Source of the DNA: Lachnospiraceae bacterium
GTDB taxonomy: Bacteria; Bacillota_A; Clostridia; Lachnospirales; Lachnospiraceae
Reading direction: 5' to 3'
DNA: 40,834 nucleotides
Assembly (NCBI GenBank): GCA_017516285.1
Contig: JAFXDD010000036.1
Location: 1 to 40,834 of the forward strand
Shown: in pieces, positions 1 to 8,451 of the stretch
Layout: every line of letters starts with the position of its first letter
How positions within the stretch are numbered: the first letter of the stretch is position 1
Program-made: the position numbers and the translations under genes
Notes under the pieces: generated by a model
The model's database searches: none
Seen by the model: the letters and a program-made list of their open reading frames with translations, nothing else
What the model was told of the DNA's origin: nothing

Positions 1-1061
1 CAGGTATGATGGACTGCAAGAAAGCATTAAATGAAACCAATGGTGACATGGATGCAGCAGTTGAATATTTAAGAAAAAATGGACAGGCTAAGGCTGAAAA
101 GAAGGCTAGCCGTATTGCAGCAGAAGGTTTATGTGCAGTAGTTGTTGCTGATGACAAGACTGCGGCAGTTGTTGAAGTAAACTCTGAAACAGACTTTGTA
201 GCAAAGAACGAAGAGTTCAGAAGCTTTGTAGCAGCAGTAGCAAATCAGGCAGTTGCATCTGATGCAGCTGATATGGATGCTTTCATGGCAGAAGCTTGGA
301 ATGAAGATACAGCTATCACAGTTAACGAAGCTTTAGTTGCTAAAGTTGCTCGTATCGGTGAGAAGTTATCTATCAGAAGATTTGAAAAAGTTGTTGCTGA
401 AAACGGTTGCGTAGTATCTTATGTACACGGCGGCGGTAGAATCGGTGTTATTGTAGAAGCTGCTACAGACGTTGTAAATGACGCTGTTAAGGAAGCTATG
501 ACCAATATCGCTATGCAGGTTGCTGCTTTAAATCCTGAATATATAAGCAGAGATGAAATCTCAGCAGATAAGCTTGCTAAGATGAAAGAAATTACAGTTG
601 ACAGTGCATTAAATGATACATTTACACTTCCTGTACCTATCTTAAAGGGATTACTTCAGAAGGCTGTTAGCGAAAAGGTATGGAGTGATGAAGATATTGC
701 TGTTTATGAGGAAAAGAAGGACAATATGAAGTATTTGCCTAACTTCCTTTCTAAAGAAGCCAAAGCAGCATTAGCAGGTTTGGCTTTGGCTGCCAAGGCA
801 GAAATTTCAGAAAATAAGATTTTTGTCGGTCTGGTTGATGGACGAGTTTCTAAACAGCTTAAGGAAATCTGCTTAGTTGATCAGGTATATGTAAAGGCTG
901 AAGACGGCAAGCAGACCGTTGCTCAGTATGTTGCAGAAGTTGCTAAGGCGAATGGTGCAAATCTTGCAATCAAGAAATTCGTTCGTTTTGAAACAGGTGA
1001 AGGTATTGAGAAGAAGGTTGACGACTTCGCAGCAGAAGTTGCAGCGCAGGCTGGTTTATAA
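1..1061 (+). CDS. tsf: Elongation factor Ts, 5'-truncated by the window
   Basis: EF-Ts is the guanine nucleotide exchange factor that recycles EF-Tu from its GDP form during translation in the cytoplasm. The frame is open from base 1, and the first codons read G-M-M-D-C-K-K-A-L. That is the conserved family N-terminus (usually [12 protein letters not shown]), so only about 15-20 residues, the start codon and the promoter are missing. The ATG at base 6 is internal and is not the start. The core motif [14 protein letters not shown], which contacts EF-Tu, is present. So is the late LVDQ-YVK segment of the C-terminal core domain. The gene is normally the partner of rpsB, which would lie upstream outside the window. 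It ends in its own terminator, so it is not co-transcribed with the transhydrogenase genes. Confidence 0.97.
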   Translation, partial: GMMDCKKALNETNGDMDAAVEYLRKNGQAKAEKKASRIAAEGLCAVVVADDKTAAVVEVNSETDFVAKNEEFRSFVAAVANQAVASDAADMDAFMAEAWNEDTAITVNEALVAKVARIGEKLSIRRFEKVVAENGCVVSYVHGGGRIGVIVEAATDVVNDAVKEAMTNIAMQVAALNPEYISRDEISADKLAKMKEITVDSALNDTFTLPVPILKGLLQKAVSEKVWSDEDIAVYEEKKDNMKYLPNFLSKEAKAALAGLALAAKAEISENKIFVGLVDGRVSKQLKEICLVDQVYVKAEDGKQTVAQYVAEVAKANGANLAIKKFVRFETGEGIEKKVDDFAAEVAAQAGL

Positions 1062-1078
1062 GATTTGAATTAACAATC

Positions 1079-1120
1079 AAAGAACATGTTTTTATTAATT
1101 TAGAGTCATGTTCTTTTTTT
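1079..1120 (+). terminator. Rho-independent terminator of tsf
   Basis: A 10-bp inverted repeat (AAAGAACATG at 1079-1088 with its complement at 1107-1116) closes an 18-nt loop. It runs directly into a T-rich tract, with a second T run shortly after. It lies 17 bases after the tsf stop codon. Confidence 0.85.
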
Positions 1121-1139
1121 GCTTTTTTGTCTTTATGTA

Positions 1140-1168
1140 TTGAAGTTTATTGTGGATTATGGTATCTT
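1140..1168 (+). promoter_or_regulatory. Candidate sigma-A promoter for the transhydrogenase operon
   Basis: TTGAAG at 1140-1145 and TATCTT at 1163-1168 are separated by exactly 17 bases, between the tsf terminator and pntAA. Each hexamer matches the consensus at four of six positions, so this is plausible but not strong. The imperfectly AT-rich repeat ATTGTTT...AAACAAT lies just downstream. Confidence 0.4.
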
Positions 1169-1260
1169 AAATATATTGTTTTTAGAGTTTGTGAATTTTT
1201 AAACAATGTTCTGAAAAGAATTTTATTGATGACGCCATTATGGCAGAAATGGAGGAGTGT

Positions 1261-2382
1261 ATGAAAAAAGTATTGGTTTGTAAAGAAAAGGACCAATTAG
1301 AAACAAGGGTTGCACTGATACCGGATGATATCAAGAAGCTTACAGCCATGGGCTATGAGTTTTCGGTTGTTTCAGGAGCAGGCTTAAAAAGTGGATTTTA
1401 CGATGAAGCTTATAAAGCTGCCGGTGCCAAAATTGTGAAAAAGGAGGAGGATGCATATGAGGACAGCGAGATTGTTGTTCGCATTATGAAGCCGGAAAGT
1501 ACAAAGGGATTAAAGAAAGATACCTTACATATTAGTTATTTTGATCCTTTTCATGAAAAAGAGTTGCTTAAGGAAGTTGCGGAGCAGGGCATGCAGATGG
1601 TTTCTTTGGAAATGATTCCAAGAACTACCCTGGCACAGAAGATGGACGTACAATCCTCTCAGACTTCTTTGGCAGGTTATGTAGCGGTATTAAACGCAGC
1701 AGCTCGCCTTCCAAAGATTTTACCGATGATGATGACACCGGCAGGTACCATCTCACCGGCCAGAATATTTATTCTGGGTGTTGGTGTTGCAGGCTTACAG
1801 GCAATTGCAACAGCAAAAAGATTAGGTGCAAGAGTAGATGCTTTTGATACCAGACCTGTGGTAGAAGAACAGGTTAAGTCTCTTGGAGCAAATTTCGTAA
1901 AAATCGATTTGGGTGAAATGGGTCAGACCGAACAGGGGTATGCGAAGGAATTGACACCGGAGCAGATTGCAAAGCAGCAGGAAGCACAGGCAAAGGTTTG
2001 TGAACGAAGCAATATCGTTGTTACAACAGCCAAGGTTTTCGGTAGAAAAGCACCGAGACTGATCACAAAGGATATGCTGGACAGAATGATGCCGGGAAGT
2101 ATTGTGGTAGATATGGCAGTTGCCGGTGGCGGTAATGTAGAAGGCTCTAAGCTTGGTGAAACGGTTGTTACAGACAATGGTGTTATCATTATGTCAGGTG
2201 ATATGCTGGAAAGACAGGTGCCTTACGATGCCTCTAAGATGTTTTCCGGTAATATCACTGCTTTCCTTACTCATTTTTACAATAAGGATCAGAAGGAATT
2301 GGTAGTAAATACAGAGGACGAAATTATGCATGGATGTCTCTTGACACAGGGCGGTAAAATCGTTCATGAAAGATTCAAATAG
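1261..2382 (+). CDS. pntAA: NAD(P) transhydrogenase alpha subunit, domain I (PntAA)
   Basis: This is the NAD(H)-binding domain I of proton-translocating transhydrogenase. The complex moves hydride between NAD(H) and NADP(H) at the membrane, coupled to proton flow. The protein (about 373 residues) shows the alanine dehydrogenase/PNT fold, including RVALIPDDIKKL near the N-terminus, the dinucleotide-binding segment ILGVGVAGLQAIATAKRLGA, and VVDMAVAGGGNVEGS. An upstream in-frame ATG exists at 1240, but GGAGGAG at 1251-1257 is correctly placed only for the ATG at 1261, which also gives the usual MKKVLV-type start. The gene is the first of three pnt genes. The split into separate AA, AB and B polypeptides is the Rhodospirillum-like arrangement, not the two-subunit E. 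coli form. Confidence 0.95.
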   Translation: MKKVLVCKEKDQLETRVALIPDDIKKLTAMGYEFSVVSGAGLKSGFYDEAYKAAGAKIVKKEEDAYEDSEIVVRIMKPESTKGLKKDTLHISYFDPFHEKELLKEVAEQGMQMVSLEMIPRTTLAQKMDVQSSQTSLAGYVAVLNAAARLPKILPMMMTPAGTISPARIFILGVGVAGLQAIATAKRLGARVDAFDTRPVVEEQVKSLGANFVKIDLGEMGQTEQGYAKELTPEQIAKQQEAQAKVCERSNIVVTTAKVFGRKAPRLITKDMLDRMMPGSIVVDMAVAGGGNVEGSKLGETVVTDNGVIIMSGDMLERQVPYDASKMFSGNITAFLTHFYNKDQKELVVNTEDEIMHGCLLTQGGKIVHERFK

Positions 2383-2394
2383 GAGGATTTAGAC

Positions 2395-2703
2395 ATGGTA
2401 TTAGGAGAAATTATGCTTCTTGTTTTTGTGTTTGTTATAGCAGGTTTTTTGGGTGTTGAACTGATTTCAAAGGTTCCGTCCCAATTACATACGCCGCTTA
2501 TGTCAGGAACAAATGCTATTTCAGGTATCACGATAGTAGGTGCTATTCTGGCAACAGCAGTTGCTGTAAATGTAGACGGTATTGCTGCTCAGATTTTAGG
2601 ATTTTTAGCAATTGTTTTTGCAACCATAAACGTAGTGGGCGGATATTTGATTACAAACAGAATGCTCGGTATGTTTAAGAAAAAGGAGGATCCTAAGAAA
2701 TGA
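2395..2703 (+). CDS. pntAB: NAD(P) transhydrogenase alpha subunit, membrane part (PntAB)
   Basis: This 102-residue hydrophobic protein has three predicted membrane helices. It is the membrane portion of the transhydrogenase alpha subunit and contributes part of the proton channel (domain II). The segment ELISKVPSQLHTPLMSGTNA is the family signature, followed by ISGITIVGAI. The start follows AGGAGGATTTAGAC with good spacing. It lies 12 bases after pntAA and overlaps pntB by four bases (ATGA), which indicates translational coupling and matched subunit levels. Confidence 0.95.
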   Translation: MVLGEIMLLVFVFVIAGFLGVELISKVPSQLHTPLMSGTNAISGITIVGAILATAVAVNVDGIAAQILGFLAIVFATINVVGGYLITNRMLGMFKKKEDPKK

Positions 2704-4106
2704 TGCAGGCACTTATTACAATTTTTTATATGATTTCTGCCGTTTTATTTATTCGAGGCATCAAGCTTTTGGGTAAGGCAGAAACAGCTCCAAAAGGTAA
2801 TTTGATTTCTGCAGTAGGTATGTTGGTAGCGGTACTTACTGTTTTGGTGGAAAAGGATGTTTTAAAAGCTTCCGTGGAAGGATATATCTGGATTGTTGCA
2901 GCTGTGGCTGTGGGAAGTATTATCGGTTATATCTGGTCTAAAAAGGCTGAAATGACAGGTATGCCTCAGTTAGTTGCTCTTTTTAATGGTTTTGGTGGCT
3001 TGTCCTCTTTCTTAGTGGCATTGTCACAGTATCTTACGACTCCGGCAGATGCCGTAGAACCTTTCTCAGCGTCTACCCTGGCAATCACCGTTGCAATTGG
3101 TGCGATTACCTTTACCGGTTCCGTGGTAGCATGGGGCAAGCTGGATGGCAAGTTATTTAAAAAGAATCTGAAGCTTCCGGCAAAGAATGCTATCAATGCA
3201 GTATTGTGTGTTGCAGGCCTTGTTGGAGTGGTAATGTACACAATCAGTAATGGCAATGCTTCCTTGGGCTTAATCGGTGTGGCTTTGGTTTCATTGACAT
3301 TCCTTGTTTTAGGTTTTACCATGGTATGGCCTATTGGTGGTGGTGACATGCCGGTTATCATATCCTTGTTAAATGCATGCTCCGGTTTGGCGGCTGCTTT
3401 TGCTGGTCTTGCTATCGGTAATTCCGTATTGGTTGTATCCGGCTGTTTGGTTGGTACATCCGGTCTGATTTTAACCATTATTATGTGTAAGGCAATGAAC
3501 AGAACGCTGTTTAGCTTATTGTTCTCCAGCTTTGGCGGTGGATCTTCTTCTAAGAAGGCTGCAGGCGAAACAAAAGAGCCAAAGGCTATGAGTGTAGAGG
3601 ATGCTTACCTGGTACTGGAGGCAGCAAGAAACGTTGCAATTATTCCGGGCTATGGTATGGCGGTTGCACAGGCACAGCACGCAGTAAAGGATTTATGTGA
3701 CCGATTAGAAGACAATGGCTGTGAAGTAAACTTTGCAATCCACTCTGTTGCAGGACGTATGCCGGGTCATATGAATGTATTGTTGGCAGAAGCAAATATT
3801 GAATATGAGAAACTAAAGACTGCAGATGATATGAATCCTCAGATGCCAAACGTAGACGTGGCAATCGTAATCGGTGCAAATGACGTTGTTAATCCATCCG
3901 CACTGGATGATGAGACATCTCCATTATATGGTATGCCGATTATCAATGCTTTCGAGGCCAGAATGGTATTCGTATTAAAGCGTGGTCGTGGTACCGGCTT
4001 CTCCGGCATTGAGAATCCATTGTTTACCAACGACAATACCGTTATGATTTATGGTGATGCAAAGCAGACCATTTCTGCTTTGGTAAGTGAATTTGACAAT
4101 GTTTAA
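2700..4106 (+). CDS. pntB: NAD(P) transhydrogenase beta subunit (PntB)
   Basis: The beta subunit has 468 residues. The N-terminal two-thirds is a bundle of membrane helices that completes the proton channel. The C-terminal domain III binds NADP(H) on the cytoplasmic face. The membrane part contains the family segment GGGDMPVIISLLNACSGLA. Domain III shows IIPGYGMAVAQAQHAVKDL, VAGRMPGHMNVLLAEA, VIGANDVVNPSA and KRGRGTGFSGIENPLF, the nucleotide-contact loops of this family. The ATG overlaps the pntAB stop codon. The 3' end overlaps the start of aroA, so the transhydrogenase and shikimate genes may share a transcript, an unusual pairing that could link NADPH supply to aromatic synthesis (inference). 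Confidence 0.96.
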   Translation: MMQALITIFYMISAVLFIRGIKLLGKAETAPKGNLISAVGMLVAVLTVLVEKDVLKASVEGYIWIVAAVAVGSIIGYIWSKKAEMTGMPQLVALFNGFGGLSSFLVALSQYLTTPADAVEPFSASTLAITVAIGAITFTGSVVAWGKLDGKLFKKNLKLPAKNAINAVLCVAGLVGVVMYTISNGNASLGLIGVALVSLTFLVLGFTMVWPIGGGDMPVIISLLNACSGLAAAFAGLAIGNSVLVVSGCLVGTSGLILTIIMCKAMNRTLFSLLFSSFGGGSSSKKAAGETKEPKAMSVEDAYLVLEAARNVAIIPGYGMAVAQAQHAVKDLCDRLEDNGCEVNFAIHSVAGRMPGHMNVLLAEANIEYEKLKTADDMNPQMPNVDVAIVIGANDVVNPSALDDETSPLYGMPIINAFEARMVFVLKRGRGTGFSGIENPLFTNDNTVMIYGDAKQTISALVSEFDNV

Positions 4107-5436
4107 GAAAATTATTCCAATTACCCATATAGTAAATAAGCATATTACCGTTTCGGTTCCGGGATCTAAGAGTATCACGAACAGGGCACTTCTGCTTGCT
4201 ACTCTGGCAGAGGGAAGGAGCAAATTAGGTGGTGCCTTGTTTAGTGATGATTCCAGACACTTTTTAAAATGTGTGGAGGATTTGGGCTTTGAGACGGTAG
4301 TAGATGAGCCGGGCAGACACATACAGGTGACAGGACTTGGGGGTTCGGTTCCAAAGAAAGAGGCAAGTATATATGTAGGCAGTGCAGGCACGGCAGCACG
4401 CTTTTTGGCAGCGTATTTAGGTTGTAGCGAGGGTAAGTTTTATCTGGATGCGTCTGCGCAGATGCGTAAACGTCCTATGGAGCCGTTGTTAAAGGCGCTT
4501 AAGAGTGTGGGTGCGGAAATAACCTGCACAGAGGAGCCGGGGCATTTTCCTATGAAAATATGCGGTCAGGGTATTACCAATCAGCATATTACGGTTGATA
4601 TTGACAAGAGTTCACAGTTTTTAAGCGCACTTTTGATTTCCGGGTGCTTATCAAAAGAGGACTTGCATATTCATATAGAAGGCAGTCATGGTATGGCATA
4701 TATTCAGATGACTGTGGATATGATGGAGCAGTTTGGTGTTCGAGCAGAGCGGGTTTCAGACAGTGAGTTTGTCATACCGGCAGGGCAGAGTTACACAGCA
4801 CAGGATTATTACATAGAGCCGGATGCTTCCGCAGCAGCTTATTTCTGGGCCATGGCGGCTGTACTTGGTATTTCTGTGACAGTAGAGCATACGCATTTTG
4901 CATCTCTGCAGGGAGATGTGGAATTCGCACGGATTCTGGAGCGTATGGGCTGTATCGTAGAGGACAGGCCGGAGGGAATAACGGTTACAGGACCGGAAAA
5001 TGGTGTATTAAAGGGCATAGACGTGGATATGCATGCCTGCTCCGATCAGGCTATTACGCTGGCGGCTATTGCACCGTTTGCAGATGGACCGGTTCATATT
5101 AGCGGTATTTCTCACATCAGACTACAGGAAAGCGACCGAATTGCAGCCATTGTGGAAAATTTGACAGCCCTGAGTGTGCATGTGGAGGAAGAACCGGATG
5201 GTTTGATAATTTATCCGCGGATTTCGGAAAGCTTTACGGCAGATGGACTGTCTTTGCACAACTTACAGCCGGCAGTTATCCAGACTCATGATGATCACAG
5301 ACTGGCCATGGGCTTTGCAATTACAGGATTGAAACGTCCGGGCGTGACTATATTAGATCCGCTTTGCTGTAGAAAAACGTTCGAAAATTATTTTGATGTA
5401 CTGGAAGAGACGATACAGAAGTTACAAGGGAAATAA
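4099..5436 (+). CDS. aroA: 3-phosphoshikimate 1-carboxyvinyltransferase (EPSP synthase)
   Basis: EPSP synthase transfers the enolpyruvyl group of PEP to shikimate 3-phosphate, the sixth step of the shikimate pathway. Recognisable motifs are GSKSITNRALLLATL (substrate lysine and serine), GSAGTAARFL (PEP loop), MRKRPMEPLL, DKSSQFLSALLISG, EPDASAAAYFWAMA, RLQESDRI and DDHRLAMGFAI. The length of about 445 residues is normal. The start at ATG 4099 lies inside the end of pntB. A GTG four codons upstream is an alternative, and neither has a strong ribosome binding site, so translation is probably coupled to pntB. The next gene, pheA, works two steps further down the pathway. Confidence 0.94.
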   Translation: MFKKIIPITHIVNKHITVSVPGSKSITNRALLLATLAEGRSKLGGALFSDDSRHFLKCVEDLGFETVVDEPGRHIQVTGLGGSVPKKEASIYVGSAGTAARFLAAYLGCSEGKFYLDASAQMRKRPMEPLLKALKSVGAEITCTEEPGHFPMKICGQGITNQHITVDIDKSSQFLSALLISGCLSKEDLHIHIEGSHGMAYIQMTVDMMEQFGVRAERVSDSEFVIPAGQSYTAQDYYIEPDASAAAYFWAMAAVLGISVTVEHTHFASLQGDVEFARILERMGCIVEDRPEGITVTGPENGVLKGIDVDMHACSDQAITLAAIAPFADGPVHISGISHIRLQESDRIAAIVENLTALSVHVEEEPDGLIIYPRISESFTADGLSLHNLQPAVIQTHDDHRLAMGFAITGLKRPGVTILDPLCCRKTFENYFDVLEETIQKLQGK

Positions 5437-5476
5437 GAGTCATGAAGAACAATCTGATATGACTTTGGAGGAATAT

Positions 5477-6607
5477 ATGGCAACAGATTTACTTATTTTA
5501 AGAGACCGGATTGATGACATAGACAAGCAGATTGTAGCGCTTTATGAAAAGCGTATGGAGGTCTGTAAGGAAGTGGCAGAGTTTAAAATTGAAACCGGTA
5601 AAAAGGTTTTTGATAAGGTGCGTGAGGCTGAAAAGATCGAAAAGGTAAAAAGTATGGCAAGTACCGATTTCCACAAGCATGCGGTACAGGAGCTTTTTGA
5701 GCAGATTATGTCTATTAGCCGTAAAATGCAGTATCAGCTTTTGGCAGAGCATGGCTGTATCGGTAATTTGCCGTTTATTGCTACGGATGATTTGGGCACC
5801 AGGCAGGCCAGAGTGGTATTTCAGGGGGCAGAGGGGGCATATTCCCAGGCTGCCATGAATCAGTTTTTTGGCAAGGAAATTAAGAGCTTTCACGTGGATA
5901 CCTTTAGAGACGCCATGAGTGCCATTGAGGAGGGCAGTGCGGACTTTGCAGTGCTGCCGATTGAAAATTCTACGGCAGGTATTGTAAACGAAATTTACGA
6001 TCTTTTAACAGAGTTTGAGAACTATATTGTGGGTGAACAGATTATCAAAATTGAGCATTGCCTGATGGCAGTGCCGGGCACCAAGATCAGCGATATCGAG
6101 ACCGTGTATTCTCATCCCCAGTCCTTAATGCAGTCTTCCAATTATTTGAGTAAAACCGGATGGCAGCAAATCAGTATGAAAAATAATGCTTTTGCAGCCC
6201 AGAAGGTAAAGGAGGACGGCATGACAAATCAGGCTGCCATTGCCAGTGAAGTGGCTGCTGACATTTACGGTTTGGAAATTTTAGAAAAGGGTGTTAATAA
6301 TTTAAAGGACAACAGCACCAGATTTATTATCGTAACGAACCAGAAGGTATTTAAAGAGGATGCGAATAAAATCAGCATTTGTTTTGAAGTGCCTAATGAA
6401 AGCGGCTCCCTGTACCACATGCTTTCACACTTTATTTACAATAATTTAAATATGACCAAAATAGAGTCCAGGCCTTTAGAGGGTCGCAATTGGGAGTATC
6501 GCTTCTTTATTGATTTTGAAGGCAATCTGGCAGACAGTGGAGTAAAGAATGCGCTTAGGGGTCTTAGAGAAGAAGCACGCAATATGAAAATTCTGGGCAA
6601 CTATTAA
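5477..6607 (+). CDS. pheA: Bifunctional chorismate mutase / prephenate dehydratase (P-protein)
   Basis: The protein converts chorismate to prephenate and then to phenylpyruvate for phenylalanine synthesis. An AroQ-type chorismate mutase domain occupies about residues 1-85 (LRDRIDDIDKQIVALYEKR). It is followed by the dehydratase domain (VVFQGAEGAYSQAA, VLPIENSTAGIVNE, SHPQSLMQ and NSTRFIIV). A C-terminal ACT domain (ESGSLYHMLSHF, KIESRPLEGRNWEYRFFID) is the expected phenylalanine-sensing feedback module. The frame is open further upstream, but GGAGGA at 5467-5472 fixes the start at ATG 5477, giving 376 residues. The stop codon overlaps an ATG in the frame of maf. Confidence 0.95.
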   Translation: MATDLLILRDRIDDIDKQIVALYEKRMEVCKEVAEFKIETGKKVFDKVREAEKIEKVKSMASTDFHKHAVQELFEQIMSISRKMQYQLLAEHGCIGNLPFIATDDLGTRQARVVFQGAEGAYSQAAMNQFFGKEIKSFHVDTFRDAMSAIEEGSADFAVLPIENSTAGIVNEIYDLLTEFENYIVGEQIIKIEHCLMAVPGTKISDIETVYSHPQSLMQSSNYLSKTGWQQISMKNNAFAAQKVKEDGMTNQAAIASEVAADIYGLEILEKGVNNLKDNSTRFIIVTNQKVFKEDANKISICFEVPNESGSLYHMLSHFIYNNLNMTKIESRPLEGRNWEYRFFIDFEGNLADSGVKNALRGLREEARNMKILGNY

Positions 6608-6651
6608 TGCACAAAATAAAGAAGCTGCCGTATGGCAGAATGGAGAGCAAA

Positions 6652-7248
6652 ATGGAGTGTACAAAGAAAATAGTATTAGGCAGTGCCTCTCCCAGACGAA
6701 GAGAGCTTTTAGCACAAATCGGTCTGGATTTTACGGTGGTAACCAGCGATTGTGAAGAAAAGGTCACAAGCACAGTGCCTGCCAAAGTGGTGCAGGAATT
6801 GTCTCTTATGAAGGCCATAGACGTATTTGACAAGGCTTACGACCCGTCTGAAGTGCTTGTAATCGGTGCAGATACCATTGTGGCACTGGAAAATGAGATA
6901 CTGGGCAAGCCTCATTCCAAAGAAAATGCAATTTCTATGCTGAACCACTTGCAAGGACATATACATCAGGTATATACTAGTGTTAGCTTTGTATGGGAGG
7001 AAACGGGGCAGCTTATGACCCACACTTTTTATGAGAAGACGGACGTAGAAGTGCTTCCTATGACGGAACAGGAAATTTTATACTATGTAGGGCTTGATAC
7101 CTGCATGGACAAAGCAGGAGCATATGGTATTCAGAATGAGTTTGCCTGCTTTGTAAAGGGCATTCACGGTGATTACAATAACGTGGTAGGTCTGCCGGTA
7201 GGCAGAGTATATCAGGAACTACAAAAATTATCTTTACTTAAACTTTAG
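6652..7248 (+). CDS. maf: Maf-family nucleotide pyrophosphatase
   Basis: Maf proteins hydrolyse non-canonical or modified nucleoside triphosphates to monophosphates. The signature VLGSASPRRRELLAQIG sits at the N-terminus, followed by VIGADTIVALENEILGKP and the ending NNVVGLPVGRVYQEL. Two in-frame ATGs lie upstream (6607, overlapping the pheA stop, and 6640). GGAGAG at 6642-6647 and the family alignment favour ATG 6652, giving 198 residues. The gene sits between pheA and a HAD phosphatase in one tight run. Confidence 0.92.
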   Translation: MECTKKIVLGSASPRRRELLAQIGLDFTVVTSDCEEKVTSTVPAKVVQELSLMKAIDVFDKAYDPSEVLVIGADTIVALENEILGKPHSKENAISMLNHLQGHIHQVYTSVSFVWEETGQLMTHTFYEKTDVEVLPMTEQEILYYVGLDTCMDKAGAYGIQNEFACFVKGIHGDYNNVVGLPVGRVYQELQKLSLLKL

Positions 7249-7265
7249 ACAAGCGAGGGAAAGAC

Positions 7266-7919
7266 ATGAAAAAAGCAGTCATCTTTGATTTGGATGGCAC
7301 ATTGGCAGACTCTTTAGAGTCGCTTCAGTACTGTGCAAATTATGCCATTGGTACATGCGGTTATCCTGAAATTCCTTTGGAAAAGTACAAACTTTTTGTT
7401 GGTGACGGTGCAGATACGTTAATAAAGCGTTGCCTGGCTTATTCCGGGGATGTGGAAGGAGAGTTTTTTGAAAAGGCCTTTTTACAATACCAGGTTTTCT
7501 TTAAGGAACATTGTATGCACAAGGTAAAGCCTTATGAAGGTATTGTGGAAGTTCTGGATGCCTTAAAGAAAGCAGGTATTAAGCTTGCCGTATTTTCAAA
7601 CAAGCCACATGAAAGAACTATCAATGTGGTGGAGAGCCTTTTTGGAGCAGGTTACTTTGACGAAATACTGGGTCAGACAGATGACAGGCCCAAGAAGCCT
7701 AATCCAAACGGAGTTTTTTATCTGGCAGAAAAGTTAGGCATAGATGTGCAGGATATCGCATATGTTGGTGATACAAGCACAGATATGATGACGGGCAAAA
7801 ATGCCGGAGCATGGACTATTGGCGTGTTGTGGGGTTTCCGCGACAGGGCAGAACTTGAAAAGTATAAAGCCGACGTGATAATTGAGCGTCCAGCAGACAT
7901 ATTGTCACAGGTGCTTTAA
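7266..7919 (+). CDS. HAD hydrolase, Gph (phosphoglycolate phosphatase)-like
   Basis: This 217-residue HAD-superfamily phosphatase has all four motifs. They are DLDGTLADS (nucleophile and acid-base Asp), the SNKP threonine/serine-type motif II, the KPNP lysine motif, and VGDTSTDMMTGKNAGAWTIGV (acidic metal ligands). The helical cap domain inserted after motif I and the length match the Gph/PgmB-type subfamily. Typical substrates of that group are 2-phosphoglycolate and similar small phosphate esters. The exact substrate cannot be read from the sequence. It starts 17 bases after maf. Confidence 0.88.
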   Translation: MKKAVIFDLDGTLADSLESLQYCANYAIGTCGYPEIPLEKYKLFVGDGADTLIKRCLAYSGDVEGEFFEKAFLQYQVFFKEHCMHKVKPYEGIVEVLDALKKAGIKLAVFSNKPHERTINVVESLFGAGYFDEILGQTDDRPKKPNPNGVFYLAEKLGIDVQDIAYVGDTSTDMMTGKNAGAWTIGVLWGFRDRAELEKYKADVIIERPADILSQVL

Positions 7920-7955
7920 TATTTTGTATTAGTAAATAAAAGGAGCGAATGAATT

Positions 7956-8219
7956 ATGCATGAATTTGACGAAGCTGTATTACAGTGTTTTTTGGACAAT
8001 CAGGAGCAGTTGTTTTCCAAAACAGTAATGAGTACTTACGAGGAGGCCGAGGAATTTTTGCTTGATAGTATGGCAGTGATTGTTAATTCTGTAAATGAAA
8101 TCTGGGAATTCTTTGAAGAGGAAGGCCTGGACACAGACGGCATGACCGGTGACGAAATTTTGGAAGCAGCTGAGGTATTTGTTATCGGAGACGGCCGCTA
8201 TCTGATTGTGGAAGCTTAA
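7956..8219 (+). CDS. Small acidic hypothetical protein
   Basis: I do not recognise this 87-residue protein. It is strongly acidic and appears helical, with clusters such as EEAEEFLLDS and WEFFEEEGLDTDG. There is no signal peptide or membrane segment, and the few charged basic residues are scattered. AAAGGAG precedes the ATG with good spacing, and codon use matches its neighbours, so it is probably a real gene. It is the last gene before a strong terminator and may be co-transcribed with the HAD phosphatase. It resembles small soluble Clostridia proteins of unknown function, but no function is proposed. Confidence 0.75.
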   Translation: MHEFDEAVLQCFLDNQEQLFSKTVMSTYEEAEEFLLDSMAVIVNSVNEIWEFFEEEGLDTDGMTGDEILEAAEVFVIGDGRYLIVEA

Positions 8220-8244
8220 TAAAATCTAAATATAAAATATAACG

Positions 8245-8275
8245 AAAATCCTACCTGTGATAAGGTAGGATTTTT
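8245..8275 (+). terminator. Rho-independent terminator after the small acidic gene
   Basis: The perfect 11-bp inverted repeat AAAATCCTACC / GGTAGGATTTT (8245-8255 and 8264-8274) has an 8-nt loop and ends in a T run. It closes the operon that began with pntAA or a later internal promoter. Confidence 0.9.
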
Positions 8276-8294
8276 GTGTCAACTACTAAAATTT

Positions 8295-8390
8295 TTAAGA
8301 ACAATGCTGTGCAAGGCGTTCTTTAAGCAATTTAATTTCAGCATCCTTCTCAGACAGTGCAACCAACAAAACCCCTTGTTGAAAAATCCT
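8295..8390 (-). pseudogene. Possible 3' remnant of a decayed coding sequence
   Basis: On the minus strand, a short open frame of about 31 codons ends in a stop at 8295-8297 and reads LSEKDAEIKLLKERLAQHCS. That is a well-formed amphipathic helix of the kind found at the C-terminus of coiled-coil proteins. There is no start codon or ribosome binding site, and the frame is closed upstream by TGA (8391-8393). It may be the tail of a deleted gene or chance. It is kept only because this intergenic stretch holds nothing else apart from the murE promoter. Confidence 0.2.
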
Positions 8391-8407
8391 TCAAGGTGTG
8401 GTATGAT
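8379..8407 (+). promoter_or_regulatory. Sigma-A promoter of the murE operon
   Basis: TTGAAA at 8379-8384 and TATGAT at 8402-8407 have a 17-base spacer, each close to consensus. A transcript would begin near 8414, about 38 bases before the murE start codon. It lies just after a terminator, where a new promoter is expected. Confidence 0.75.
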
Positions 8408-8451
8408 AGGTTAGTATTATTGTCGTTAAGTATGCCTGTTAGGAGGATTAT

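Noticed and set aside
2966..3478. A 170-codon minus-strand frame inside pntB
   Set aside because: It is fully antisense to a strongly conserved gene, without a ribosome binding site, and arises from pntB codon bias.
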